A stretch of DNA of 64,000 bases, from positions 992,001 to 1,056,000 of the forward strand of contig NC_019973.1 in NCBI RefSeq assembly GCF_000230995.2, given 5' to 3'. Shown here piece by piece: positions 1 through 7,632 of the stretch. This stretch comes from Mesorhizobium australicum WSM2073. Its GTDB lineage: Bacteria > Pseudomonadota > Alphaproteobacteria > Rhizobiales > Rhizobiaceae. A program made the position numbers and the translations under genes. Every line of letters begins with the position of its first letter. Positions within the stretch are counted from its first letter, which is position 1. The notes beneath the pieces are model-generated. The model was given only the letters and a program-made list of their open reading frames with translations. It had not been told where the DNA came from and ran no database searches.

Positions 1-677
1 TCACAGAGGGCGCGCTCTATCAGGTCTATGCCGCAGTTGGACAAATCACCGACGTCGCCCTCCAGCCCGGCGAGCAACTTGTTGGCTCCGGCCCCGTTGC
101 CGCCGGCGACACGGTGCGCTGGGTCATCGGCGATACCGAAAGCGGCTCTGGCGCAACGCGCCAGATCCACATCCTCGTCAAGCCGACCCGTGCGGACCTG
201 ACCACGAACCTTGTCATCAACACCGACCGCCGCACCTATCACATGGAGCTCCGTTCGACCGAGAAAACCTACATGGCCTCGGTGTCCTGGCAATATCCGC
301 AGGACCAGCTCATCGCCCTTCGGCGGCAAAACGCCCAGGCCGAGGTCGCTCAGCCCGTCGCCGCCGGCGTCGACCTCGCCTCGATCAACTTCCGCTATTC
401 GATCGACGGCGACCGTGCGCCTTGGCGGCCGCTGCGCGCCTTCGACGATGGCCGTCAGGTGTTCATCGAGTTCCCGCGCGGCATCGGCCAAGGCGAAATG
501 CCGCCGCTGTTTGTCGTCGGCCCAGAGGGCAAGACCTCTGAGCTCGTCAACTACCGCGTCCGCGGCAATCACATGATTGTCGACCGTCTGTTTGCTGCGG
601 CTGAGCTGCGCTTCGGTAGCGGTCGCCAGCAACAGCGCGTTCGTATCGCCCGCACCGACGGAAGGCCCGCGTCATGA
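1..677 (+). CDS. trbG: TrbG, VirB9-like conjugation protein (5' partial)
   Basis: This is the C-terminal part of a TrbG/VirB9 protein, a periplasmic and outer-membrane-associated part of the Trb mating-pair-formation channel (type IV secretion) used in conjugation. The open frame runs in from the left edge with codons starting at position 3, so the N-terminus and signal peptide lie outside the window. The visible part has the family's beta-rich C-terminal domain, including YSIDGD and the stretch FVVGPEGKTSELVNYRV. The stop overlaps the start of trbI by 4 bases (ATGA), which indicates translational coupling. The order trbG-trbI-DUF2274 is the usual end of a trb operon on alphaproteobacterial integrative elements. 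The family call is sure. Whether the transfer system is complete cannot be judged here. Confidence 0.93.
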   Translation, partial: TEGALYQVYAAVGQITDVALQPGEQLVGSGPVAAGDTVRWVIGDTESGSGATRQIHILVKPTRADLTTNLVINTDRRTYHMELRSTEKTYMASVSWQYPQDQLIALRRQNAQAEVAQPVAAGVDLASINFRYSIDGDRAPWRPLRAFDDGRQVFIEFPRGIGQGEMPPLFVVGPEGKTSELVNYRVRGNHMIVDRLFAAAELRFGSGRQQQRVRIARTDGRPAS

Positions 678-1879
678 GCGAGGGCCGGGAAGAGGAAGAA
701 AGGCCGTCAGGCAGGGCCGAAGCGCCTGATGCCGCGCCCATGCGCCTACGTGGCGAGACGCCGCGTGTCACCCGCCTGTCCCGCCGTGTGCTGGCCAGCC
801 TCGGCCTGGTCGCCAGCCTCGGGGTTGGCGGTGCGCTCGTCTATGCCCTGCAGTCGCGCCATTCCGGCCTCGGCAACGAGGAGCTATACTCGACCGACAA
901 CCGCACCACGGCGGACGGTCTCGCCGGATTGCCACGGGATTATTCCGGCATCCCGCGGCCCAGTGTTCCACAATTGGGTCCGCCGCTTCCCGGAGACCTA
1001 GGTCGTCCGATACTCAGCGCCCAGAACCGCGGTCAGCCCGTCGCAGGCGTCAGCGCCGAGGAACAACGGCGGCTCCAGGAGATCGAAGCCGCGCGCACCA
1101 GCCGTCTGTTCACCGGCACCGAAACGCGGTCGGCACCGGCGGCCACTCGGCCACCCGCGTCGGGCGAAACGCCGGCCATGGAGTCGCCGACGCTCGCAGG
1201 CCTTGGCCTCGCGCCACAGCCTTCGACCCCCACCGCGCAAGAACGACAGGCCGCCTTCCTCAACGCCGCCGCTGACCGCCGCACGGTTAGCCCTGATCGC
1301 GTTGCAGCGCCGGCATCGCCCAATATCCTGCAGGCAGGTTCGATCATCTCGGCCGCCCTCATCACCGGCATCCGCTCCGACTTGCCCGGCCAGATCACCG
1401 CGCAGGTGACCGAGAATGTCTATGACAGCCCGACTGGGCAGATCCTCATCGTTCCACAGGGCGCACGGCTCGTCGGGCAGTACGACAACGGCGTCGGGTT
1501 CGGTCAGCGTCGCGTGCTGCTGGTCTGGAACCGCATCATCATGCCGAACGGCAGGTCCGTCGTGCTGGGACGGCAGCCTGGCGTCGACTCTCAAGGCTAT
1601 GCCGGGCTTGAGGACGGTGTCGACTATCACTGGCGCGAACTCTTCAAGGCCGCCGCGCTCTCCACGCTGCTAAGCATCGGCGCGGAGAGCGGATCGTCGA
1701 GCGGTGAAAGTGATATTGTTCGCGCGCTGCGCCAGGGCGCGTCCAACAGCACTAGCCAAATCGGGCAGCAGATCGTTGGTCGTCAGCTCAATATCGCCCC
1801 GACGCTGACCATTCGGCCGGGCTTCCCCGTCCGTGTGATCGTCACCCGCGATCTCGTCCTCGAACCATATGGAGGATGA
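674..1879 (+). CDS. trbI: TrbI, VirB10-like conjugation protein
   Basis: This 401-residue TrbI/VirB10 protein should span the inner membrane and the outer-membrane core of the conjugative channel. A cytoplasmic N-terminus of about 35 residues is followed by one membrane segment (about residues 40-57, LASLGLVASLGVGGALVYAL). A proline-rich periplasmic linker runs to about residue 200. The conserved VirB10 C-terminal domain follows, with ITAQVTENVYDSPTG, IVPQGARLVGQYDN and a C-terminal FPVRVIVTRDLVL. The length is typical of the family. The start overlaps the trbG stop (ATGA), and the last codons carry GGAGG, which doubles as the ribosome site of the next gene. Confidence 0.95.
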   Translation: MSEGREEEERPSGRAEAPDAAPMRLRGETPRVTRLSRRVLASLGLVASLGVGGALVYALQSRHSGLGNEELYSTDNRTTADGLAGLPRDYSGIPRPSVPQLGPPLPGDLGRPILSAQNRGQPVAGVSAEEQRRLQEIEAARTSRLFTGTETRSAPAATRPPASGETPAMESPTLAGLGLAPQPSTPTAQERQAAFLNAAADRRTVSPDRVAAPASPNILQAGSIISAALITGIRSDLPGQITAQVTENVYDSPTGQILIVPQGARLVGQYDNGVGFGQRRVLLVWNRIIMPNGRSVVLGRQPGVDSQGYAGLEDGVDYHWRELFKAAALSTLLSIGAESGSSSGESDIVRALRQGASNSTSQIGQQIVGRQLNIAPTLTIRPGFPVRVIVTRDLVLEPYGG

Positions 1880-1880
1880 C

Positions 1881-2105
1881 ATGACGAAGCTAAAACTTGG
1901 AGCTATTGCCGACGACAAGCCCTTCAAGATGTCGATCGAACTTCCGGCCGCTGTTCATCGGGATCTCATCGCCTACGCAGAGGTTCTCGGACGAGAGACT
2001 GGCCAGCCCGTTGGTGAACCGGTCAGGCTGATCGCCCCGATGATCGAGCGCTTCATGGCCACGGATCGGGCTTTCGCAAAGGCGCGGCGGAACCGGAAAC
2101 CCTAG
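1881..2105 (+). CDS. DUF2274 domain protein at the end of the trb operon
   Basis: This small protein of 74 residues matches the DUF2274 family, which is regularly found directly after trbI in alphaproteobacterial conjugative elements. Recognisable parts are the N-terminal TKLKLG, the stretch KPFKMSIELPAAVHRDLIAY and IAPMIERFMATDRAF. It looks like a small helical protein without a signal peptide, possibly a ribbon-helix-helix-like DNA binder, but no function has been shown to my knowledge. I chose ATG 1881 over ATG 1869 because GGAG at 1871-1874, inside the end of trbI, lies 6 bases upstream. Its last 53 bases overlap the convergent LysR gene. Confidence 0.85.
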   Translation: MTKLKLGAIADDKPFKMSIELPAAVHRDLIAYAEVLGRETGQPVGEPVRLIAPMIERFMATDRAFAKARRNRKP

Positions 2106-3006
2106 GCGACGACACGGGATAACGCTCTTCAAACAGCTTGAGGAAGTGCCCTAGCGCCGGATTGCCGTTGTCGCTCTGCCAATAGGCGGCGTAGCTGATT
2201 CGGCTCGGGCCGTTGCCGTCCTGCACGTCGCGATAAACGACGCCAGCGTAACTGGCGCCGATGCCAGCCTCGCACATCAGGCTGATTCCAAAACCGGCGC
2301 TCACCAAACCCACTATGCTTTCGCGGCTGACATCCTGTCTGACAATCTTAGCCTGGACGCCGGGTGAAGCGAGTTTTGCCAGCAAGATCTCCCGGAGTTC
2401 GGGTCCTGGGTCGCGCTGGCTCAACAGGAAGGTCTCGCCTCTGAGGTCGGTCCAATAGACGATCTCGTTCGCTGCCAGTGGATGGCTCTCCGGGAGTGCG
2501 ACCCTGATGCGTTCCCCCCACAAGGCCATGGCTCCCCCTTCGCGAACTGCTGGCTCGCCCGTGACGATGGCAACGTCGAGTGTGCCAAGCTCCAGACCCT
2601 CAAAAAGGCTCGCCCGCGCTCCCTCGACCGTCCTGATTTCCACTTGTGGAAATCGTCGCGCATGTTCCGCCAAGCTCGCGCGCAAATTCCCCGCCGACAG
2701 CGAGGTGTAGAAACCGACGGTCAGCCGGCCAGCCTCGCCGCGGCCTGCGGCCTTGGCCGACGCCATCATGTGGTCCAGCCCATCGACCAAATGCCGGGAG
2801 GTGCGCAGGATTTCAGTTCCAGCGTCTGTAAGCCGCACGCCGCTGCTCGATCGCTCGAACACAGCGACTCCCAGACGATCCTCCATTTGGCGAATGCGGC
2901 GGCTTAGCGATGACTGCTTGACGCCAAGCGCCTCCGCCGCGCGGCGGAAGCTTCCGTAGTGCGCCGCGGCGACAGCGTAACGAAGATGGCGCAGTTCGAT
3001 GGCCAT
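2053..3006 (-). CDS. LysR family transcriptional regulator
   Basis: This 317-residue LysR-type regulator has the classic N-terminal winged helix-turn-helix (about residues 1-60: ELRHLRYAVAAAHYGSFRRA, then QSSLSRRIRQME) and a C-terminal LysR substrate-binding domain that binds a small co-inducer. It is convergent with the trb operon and its 3' end overlaps the DUF2274 gene by 53 bases. LysR genes are often found at this exact place in trb-type islands, so it may belong to the transfer module rather than to the catabolic cargo. The effector is unknown. It lies 24 bases downstream of the luxI-like gene on the same strand and could be co-transcribed with it. Confidence 0.9.
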   Translation of the reverse strand: MAIELRHLRYAVAAAHYGSFRRAAEALGVKQSSLSRRIRQMEDRLGVAVFERSSSGVRLTDAGTEILRTSRHLVDGLDHMMASAKAAGRGEAGRLTVGFYTSLSAGNLRASLAEHARRFPQVEIRTVEGARASLFEGLELGTLDVAIVTGEPAVREGGAMALWGERIRVALPESHPLAANEIVYWTDLRGETFLLSQRDPGPELREILLAKLASPGVQAKIVRQDVSRESIVGLVSAGFGISLMCEAGIGASYAGVVYRDVQDGNGPSRISYAAYWQSDNGNPALGHFLKLFEERYPVSSPRVSGSAAPLRKPDPWP

Positions 3007-3029
3007 TTATCAACGAGCAGCAGCCGTGG

Positions 3030-3668
3030 TCACGCTGCGACCAATTGGGTATAGCGAGCCGCGAGCACGGCCCCCTGGAGCTGACCCGTCTCGCGGACGT
3101 TCATGAGCGCGGATTCAGTGATTGGCAGGTGTCCGGCCAACGCCTTTGTGTCGTCAATCTGCATGGGCGGAGCAAAGCGTTCCAGTGGCCATCCAGCCCG
3201 TCTCAAAATGCGCTCAAATCGAACGTCCGTTACCGTGACCACAGTCTCCTGGCCGTTCGCTAGGCCCCATTCAAGAATCCCCGCAAGCAGGCCGAATGTC
3301 ACGTCGCGAAGGCCGGTTGCGCTCACGCTGTCAGCAGAGCCGGTATCCACACAGAAGCGCGAGCTTTCGAAAATCTTGGCGCTTCGCGGAGAGGGGTTCG
3401 ATCCAAGTAGCGTTGGGAAGGTATTCCCTAGCATCGTTGGCCCTGTTGTCGGCAGCAGTCTCGCACAGCCGACCACCGAACCGCGGTCGTCGACAGCAAT
3501 GATATATGTCGGCTTGAGCGTGTCGTATGCGTCGATCTCCAAATCGCCCGAAACAGAAACATCCCAGTTTAGACGATCTCTAAAAACGCGATAGCGCAAG
3601 CGGTGCATGCCCGCGATCAGATCGGAAAATTCATAGTGGTCCCGGTGACTAACTACAATTATGTGCAT
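3030..3668 (-). CDS. traI: LuxI/TraI-type acyl-homoserine-lactone synthase
   Basis: This 212-residue LuxI-family synthase makes an N-acyl-homoserine lactone from S-adenosylmethionine and an acyl carrier protein. Family signatures are visible: the N-terminal RYRVFRDRLNWD, the acidic EIDAYD, the stretch GCARLLPTTGP and ESSRFCVD. I chose the start MHIIVV (ATG at 3668), preceded by AAGGAG at 9 bases. An in-frame extension to 3716 lacks a ribosome site. The gene lies downstream of a luxR homologue on the same strand and next to trb genes, as in the tra quorum-sensing loci that control transfer of Mesorhizobium symbiosis islands, so a role in density-dependent transfer is likely. Confidence 0.92.
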   Translation of the reverse strand: MHIIVVSHRDHYEFSDLIAGMHRLRYRVFRDRLNWDVSVSGDLEIDAYDTLKPTYIIAVDDRGSVVGCARLLPTTGPTMLGNTFPTLLGSNPSPRSAKIFESSRFCVDTGSADSVSATGLRDVTFGLLAGILEWGLANGQETVVTVTDVRFERILRRAGWPLERFAPPMQIDDTKALAGHLPITESALMNVRETGQLQGAVLAARYTQLVAA

Positions 3669-3773
3669 GGCTGCAGGCTCCTTTGTTTGCGAGAAACACA
3701 GAGCACGGCGAGCCAAACAGCGTAGCTGTACGATTTTACAGGGTGCGTACGCGAGGAAGCTCTGGCGTAAACC

Positions 3774-3791
3774 TGGCAGCTATAGCCGCTG
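3774..3791. promoter_or_regulatory. Possible lux/tra box upstream of traI
   Basis: TGGCAGCTATAGCCGCTG is an imperfect 18-bp palindrome with the perfect core GCTATAGC. It lies about 106 bases upstream of the traI start, in the 223-bp gap between luxR and luxI. LuxR/TraR proteins bind 18-20-bp dyads at such places. Several outer positions do not match, so the assignment is weak. Confidence 0.35.
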
Positions 3792-3891
3792 CGACAATCT
3801 GAGGATCTGCCGCTGACCGATGAGCAAACAGTCGCACGGAAACGTTACAACGTCCGCTGCGACCCACAAGTCACAGCGCCGAAAGCTGTTT

Positions 3892-4623
3892 TCAGGACAG
3901 GATGATGCCGCGGTTCGCGGCTTCGACGACAGCCTGCGCCACCGTGGACGCACTCAGCTTCGACCGGGCATTCTCGAGATGGAAGACCACCGTTCGCGTG
4001 CTGATGCCGAGAATTTGTGCGGTTTCTGGCATCTTCTTTCCGCGGGCCGCCCAGAAAAGGCACTGCCGCTCTCGTTGGGTGAGCGGCATGTCCGCGAGGC
4101 GGTTCAAGCCCAACTGGAGTTTTGCATAGACGTGCGCATGGTAATAGAGCCCGGCAAGTTGCAGCATATCCATTACCTCAGTTGGACGTTGCTCGAGACT
4201 TGCGTCCCTATTGCCGGCGAGCGTGAACGCGGCGAAACGACCAAATCCTCCGCGTATCGGAACAGTTGCTCCACAGTGAATGCCAAATTTGGCAGCCTCA
4301 GCGAAGAAGCGCTGCTGAGCGGCTGATGCTATTCCCAGGGTCCGGCGATCCCATTGAAACGACCGTTGCGATGATCGAGCCAGCCCAACGACAGGGTCGA
4401 TATCCTCGTATCGCTGCTCAACATACTGCTGTGCCCACGAGTTCGGATATGAAGAAAGCACTTTGAGCGCAGGTTCTGAAAACCCGAGATAGGCGAACCA
4501 TCGGTAACCCAGCCGCGCGGCCAGCCGATCAGCCGCACCTTTGAAGCCCATCTCGTCATGAGCTGTTTCAAGGGCATCGACGAAGTCTCGGAAAGTAAGG
4601 TCGAGAACCGTCACCGACACCAT
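3892..4623 (-). CDS. traR: LuxR/TraR-type quorum-sensing regulator
   Basis: This 243-residue regulator has an N-terminal autoinducer-binding domain and a C-terminal LuxR helix-turn-helix. The ligand-pocket residues conserved in TraR and LuxR are present: W63, Y67, D76, P77 and W91. The DNA-binding domain spans about residues 178-240 (LTQRERQCLFWAARGKKMPE, then ISTRTVVFHLENARSKL). It lies directly upstream of the luxI-type gene on the same strand, so the pair should form an autoinduction loop controlling element transfer. Its 5' leader (4643-4715) carries strong inverted repeats, noted separately. Which acyl-homoserine lactone it recognises cannot be read from the sequence. Confidence 0.92.
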   Translation of the reverse strand: MVSVTVLDLTFRDFVDALETAHDEMGFKGAADRLAARLGYRWFAYLGFSEPALKVLSSYPNSWAQQYVEQRYEDIDPVVGLARSSQRSFQWDRRTLGIASAAQQRFFAEAAKFGIHCGATVPIRGGFGRFAAFTLAGNRDASLEQRPTEVMDMLQLAGLYYHAHVYAKLQLGLNRLADMPLTQRERQCLFWAARGKKMPETAQILGISTRTVVFHLENARSKLSASTVAQAVVEAANRGIILS

Positions 4624-4642
4624 CCTCAGAAAGTTTCGTAAT

Positions 4643-4715
4643 CCCCGCCAAATGCGGGGAGCCAGTCAGCCGCCGCGACCGACTGGCTCCGGGCGCCTTG
4701 GGAGGAGCGGCGCCA
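4643..4715 (-). promoter_or_regulatory. Tandem stem-loops in the traR leader
   Basis: Read toward traR, the leader holds GGCGCC repeated with an 11-base loop (4693-4715), then a perfect 10-bp stem GGAGCCAGTC/GACTGGCTCC with a 13-base loop (4658-4690), which overlaps a 6-bp stem CCCCGC/GCGGGG (4643-4659). The last stem ends about 19 bases before the traR ATG. The two lower stems share bases and so are mutually exclusive at the edge. No T-run follows, so this is not a simple terminator. It could be a leader structure that controls traR, or a remnant of a terminator for upstream debris. Confidence 0.4.
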
Positions 4716-4809
4716 AAAATCAGCAAGGCAAGTAGTTCAAACTCAAGAAACCCAGCGCGTTCGCGCCATAATCAACCCATTGTTCCACTTAGCTGGTGAG
4801 TTCGAAGTC

Positions 4810-5037
4810 CTAGTAGGGTTCGCGCAAGGCGGTCTTCTGGATCTCCCCAGCCGCCGTTTCAATTGGCCCGCCTGGCAACCGCCATGAAGCGCTGCTGTTT
4901 CGGTCGCCGACTTTGGCGGTGATGGTCGGCGGCGTGAACCCCAGTCTGTCGATGACGACCTGAATTGTCTCGGCCTGTCCCTGGGCAACGCCCCGGGGCA
5001 AAACCAACGCGATGGCAAGCCGCCATGCGGAACGCAT
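4810..5037 (-). pseudogene. Truncated cupredoxin-like gene joined to a Nudix-like fragment
   Basis: The first 45 codons encode a signal-peptide-like start (MRSAWRLAIALVLPRGVAQG) followed by IDRLGFTPPTITAKVGD, which matches the first strands of small copper-binding cupredoxins (pattern F-x-P-x-x-I-T-x-K-V-G-D). The rest of the domain, including the copper ligands, is missing. After the break the frame reads WRLPGGPIET and TALRE, resembling a decayed Nudix box. The frame then stops. I read this as rearrangement debris at an insertion junction, not a working gene. The right end of the fragment coincides with the start of the 335-bp repeat at about 5035. Confidence 0.45.
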
Positions 5038-5368
5038 CTCCGCGAGGGAGTCGGCGGTTCGCTGGCCTCTTTGGCAACGAATGTCAGTATGACTGGTAAA
5101 AAAAAAAATTCAACATGGGTTGCAAAAAAAAGAGATTGGTATCCAATATGTGGAGAGTTGATTGTCGATATGCTCTAAAGAGGGCATGATGGAGGTGGTG
5201 GTCATGTCTGGTGATTGTAGACTTCGCAACGACTGGGACGTGGTTGCAGATCAGTCAAACCTGCTTGGCCTAGGCCGTTTCGATGCGCGCCTTTTAGGCG
5301 TGGACATCACCGTACGTCGGCAAGCGCGAGGCGGCTTTGGGGTAGTCCGCAACGATACCGGCGGACTG
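5035..5368 (+). repeat. Promoter-leader direct repeat, copy 1
   Basis: About 335 bases here repeat at 23669-24003 in the same orientation with roughly 90% identity by eye. The shared block includes two A-tracts (A11 at 5098-5108, A8 at 5124-5131), the palindrome ATTGGTATCCAAT, the ribosome site GGAGG, and the first 55 or so codons of an NdmC-like oxygenase gene. Here it sits upstream of the deaminase-transport-C1 operon. In copy 2 it starts the oxygenase operon. It therefore appears to place both operons under one control. Confidence 0.92.
5135..5147. promoter_or_regulatory. Candidate GntR operator ATTGGTATCCAAT, copy 1
   Basis: This is a perfect 13-bp inverted repeat (ATTGG, centre TAT, CCAAT) inside the repeated promoter block. 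FCD-type GntR regulators bind short dyads of this form, such as TTGGTATACCAA-like sites. It overlaps the likely -10 area downstream of TTGCAA, so it suits repression. The same 13 bases are kept in copy 2, although neighbouring bases have changed. Confidence 0.55.
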
Positions 5369-5380
5369 CTCGATTTGTGA
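5204..5380 (+). pseudogene. 5' fragment of an NdmC-like oxygenase gene
   Basis: This 58-codon frame begins MSGDCRLRNDWDVVADQSN and is nearly the same as the first 54 residues of the oxygenase gene at 23839. It departs from it after the residues NDTGG and stops four codons later. It keeps the ribosome site GGAGG (8 bases upstream of the ATG). The TGA is followed 13 bases later by the deaminase ATG. It is a truncated copy that now acts as a short leader frame. It may help translation initiation of the deaminase gene, but it cannot encode an enzyme. Confidence 0.85.
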
Positions 5381-5393
5381 GGAGATCGGCCCG

Positions 5394-6419
5394 ATGACGC
5401 TGGAAGTATTCGCACGAGCCTTGCCGAAGGCCGAACTGCATCTGCATCTCGCGGGAGCGGTGAAGGCTGAGACCTTTCTGAAGCTGGCACGGAAGAATGA
5501 CGTCACCTTGCCGCCTTTCGGTGAAGTCGAAGAGCTTTACCACTACGACAATCTGTTCGACTTCCTCAAGATCTACGACCTCGTGGCGCGATCCGTCGTC
5601 AGTGCCGACGATTTCCACCTCATCGCCTACGAGGCGCTCGCCCATGTCGCCAATGCTGGCGGACGCTATGTCGAGTTCTTCTTCAGCCCGCAGGTGCATC
5701 AGGACGCAGGCATAAACTACCAGACGATGTTTTCCGGCATTCTGAAGGGCATGGACGACGCGGAGGCCGATTTCGGCGTGATTTCGCGGTTGATCCCGGC
5801 CATCAACCGCGAACTGACGGTTGACCGTGCTTTTGAATTCCTCGACCGGGTGCTGCCGTTCCGCTCGGAAAAGGTGATCGGCATTGGGCTTGATTACGAC
5901 GAGGAGCCGTTTCCGCCGGCACAGTTCAAGCCGGTTTACGAGCGGGCGAAAAAAGCAGGTATGCGTCTGACCTCGCATGCCGGAGAAGGCGGCCCGGCCG
6001 CCAATGTGCGTGACGCGCTCGACCTGCTCAGCGTAGAGCGCATAGACCACGGCTATCGGGTCATCGAGGACCGGGCCCTAGTCAGGCGATGCGTCGACGA
6101 AGGCGTAGCCTTCACCGTGTGCCCGAGTTCGACCGTCATCCTGACCCATTGGCGTGACCTCACGGCTGTCGACCATCCAATCCGCATCATGTTCGAGGCT
6201 GGGCTCAAACTGGTAGTCTGCACCGACGATCCGCCGATGCTGCAAACCGACCTTGCCAAGGAATATCGGCTGCTGGCCGAAACCATGTCGCTCGACCGCA
6301 GGACACTCGCTGACCTTGCTCTCAATTCGCTCGACGCCGCTTGGCTTGACGAGTCGACGAAACGCCACTGGCGTGCCGCTTGGTCGAACGAGATCGGCCA
6401 ACTATTAGCCGGAGCGTAG
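5394..6419 (+). CDS. Adenosine deaminase family enzyme (purine deaminase)
   Basis: This 341-residue metal-dependent deaminase of the adenosine/adenine deaminase family is cytoplasmic. Zinc ligands and catalytic residues are all visible: H16 and H18 (LPKAELHLHLAG), H195 and E198 (SHAGEGG), H219 (RIDHGYR), and D278-D279 (CTDDPP). The usual acidic residue after HLHL (HLHLEGT or HLHLDGA) is alanine here (A20), which may mean an altered base or sugar pocket. It could act on adenosine, adenine or an N-methylated aminopurine; the sequence does not decide. It is the first gene of the operon that continues with a BMP-type importer and C1 genes, and it lies just after the truncated oxygenase leader. 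Confidence 0.88.
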   Translation: MTLEVFARALPKAELHLHLAGAVKAETFLKLARKNDVTLPPFGEVEELYHYDNLFDFLKIYDLVARSVVSADDFHLIAYEALAHVANAGGRYVEFFFSPQVHQDAGINYQTMFSGILKGMDDAEADFGVISRLIPAINRELTVDRAFEFLDRVLPFRSEKVIGIGLDYDEEPFPPAQFKPVYERAKKAGMRLTSHAGEGGPAANVRDALDLLSVERIDHGYRVIEDRALVRRCVDEGVAFTVCPSSTVILTHWRDLTAVDHPIRIMFEAGLKLVVCTDDPPMLQTDLAKEYRLLAETMSLDRRTLADLALNSLDAAWLDESTKRHWRAAWSNEIGQLLAGA

Positions 6420-6528
6420 CGCGCCGCGTGAACCACCGACGTCAAATCGGCTCGGGAGAGGCCGACCGAAAGACGAAGCAAAACTGGGATCCAACCCAGA
6501 AACGACCCAGAGGGAAAGGCAGTATCCT

Positions 6529-7560
6529 ATGTTCATGACCTTCTTCAAAAGAGTGTCGGCTCTGTCCATGCTCGTTATCGCCTGTATCGCCATCGGCCCT
6601 GGCCTTGCTCGAGCCACCGAGCCCGACAAGCTGCGCATTGCGGTTATCCTTTCCGCCGGTCTTGAGAGCGGTTGGGACGCCACGCTCATCCAGGCCCTTG
6701 AGAGAGTAAAAGCTAAGAAGCCGCACGGTCTTGAGATCACGTGGAAAAACACTGATCCACTCTGGGGCGACGATGCCGGGGACGCGATGCGGGTATTTGC
6801 CGAAAGCGGCCAGTACGACATCATCTGGGCCCACAGCTCCTATTCAGACCAGGTGAAGAAGCTCAAGGACGAGTTTCCCGATATCCTTTTCGTCGTCGCC
6901 GGGTCCGGCAATGAGGGGCTGGGCGGCAACCAATACTGGGTCTACAAGCGTACCTATGAGCCAGCCTATCTGCTTGGCACGATAGCCGGCAAGATGACCA
7001 AGTCGAACAAGCTCGGCGCCGTCGGCCCATTTCCGTCCGACGACATCAACGACGAGATCAACGCCTTTTTCGACGGAGCCAAGGCAGTCAACCCCAAGAT
7101 CGAGCGCAGCGTCGCGTTCATTGAGTCCTGGTACGATCCAGCCAAGGCGGCGGCTTACACCTCCGCCCAGGTCGCTACCGGCGCCGATTTGATCTTCCAG
7201 CTGATGGATACCTTCAAGCCCTGTGAGGAAGCCAAGATCGTCTGCTTCGGTGCTCTCCAGGACCAGCACTCTCTTTCACCGTCAACCGTACTGTCGAGCG
7301 CGATGGCGCTTTGGGATCCTGACGTCAACCACATCATCGACGCCTGGTGGGCCCACAAGGCCGAAGGTAAGCCCTATGCCGGCAACACCGATAAGCATTG
7401 GTTTGCGATGAAGGATGGCGGCGCGGCGATGGCCCCCTATGGGGAGCTCGAATCCAAACTGCCGCAGGACGTCCGCGGCGACGTCGAAGCGCTCAAGGCC
7501 AAGATTATGGCTGGTTCCTTTGAGGTTCCGCTCGACGTGTCCGATCCGAAAGCACACTGA
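6529..7560 (+). CDS. BMP family ABC transporter substrate-binding protein
   Basis: This 343-residue periplasmic binding protein of the BMP/PnrA family is the class that captures nucleosides, purines and related compounds. A signal peptide covers about residues 1-29 (ALSMLVIACIAIGPGLARA). The mature part begins with LRIAVILSAGLESGWD. Family features include VVAGSGNEGLGGNQYW and YEPAYLLGTIAGKM. Lipobox cysteine is absent, as usual in Gram-negative members. The matching ATPase and two permeases follow directly, forming a complete importer. It shares only modest similarity with the second BMP protein at 21680-22765, so the two systems probably take different ligands. Confidence 0.9.
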   Translation: MFMTFFKRVSALSMLVIACIAIGPGLARATEPDKLRIAVILSAGLESGWDATLIQALERVKAKKPHGLEITWKNTDPLWGDDAGDAMRVFAESGQYDIIWAHSSYSDQVKKLKDEFPDILFVVAGSGNEGLGGNQYWVYKRTYEPAYLLGTIAGKMTKSNKLGAVGPFPSDDINDEINAFFDGAKAVNPKIERSVAFIESWYDPAKAAAYTSAQVATGADLIFQLMDTFKPCEEAKIVCFGALQDQHSLSPSTVLSSAMALWDPDVNHIIDAWWAHKAEGKPYAGNTDKHWFAMKDGGAAMAPYGELESKLPQDVRGDVEALKAKIMAGSFEVPLDVSDPKAH

Positions 7561-7632
7561 CCCGACAGACCATACGGGGGGCGCCGCCCGCCGAGGCGGT
7601 CGCTTCCGTCCCCAATTTCTTCGGAGCTTACC

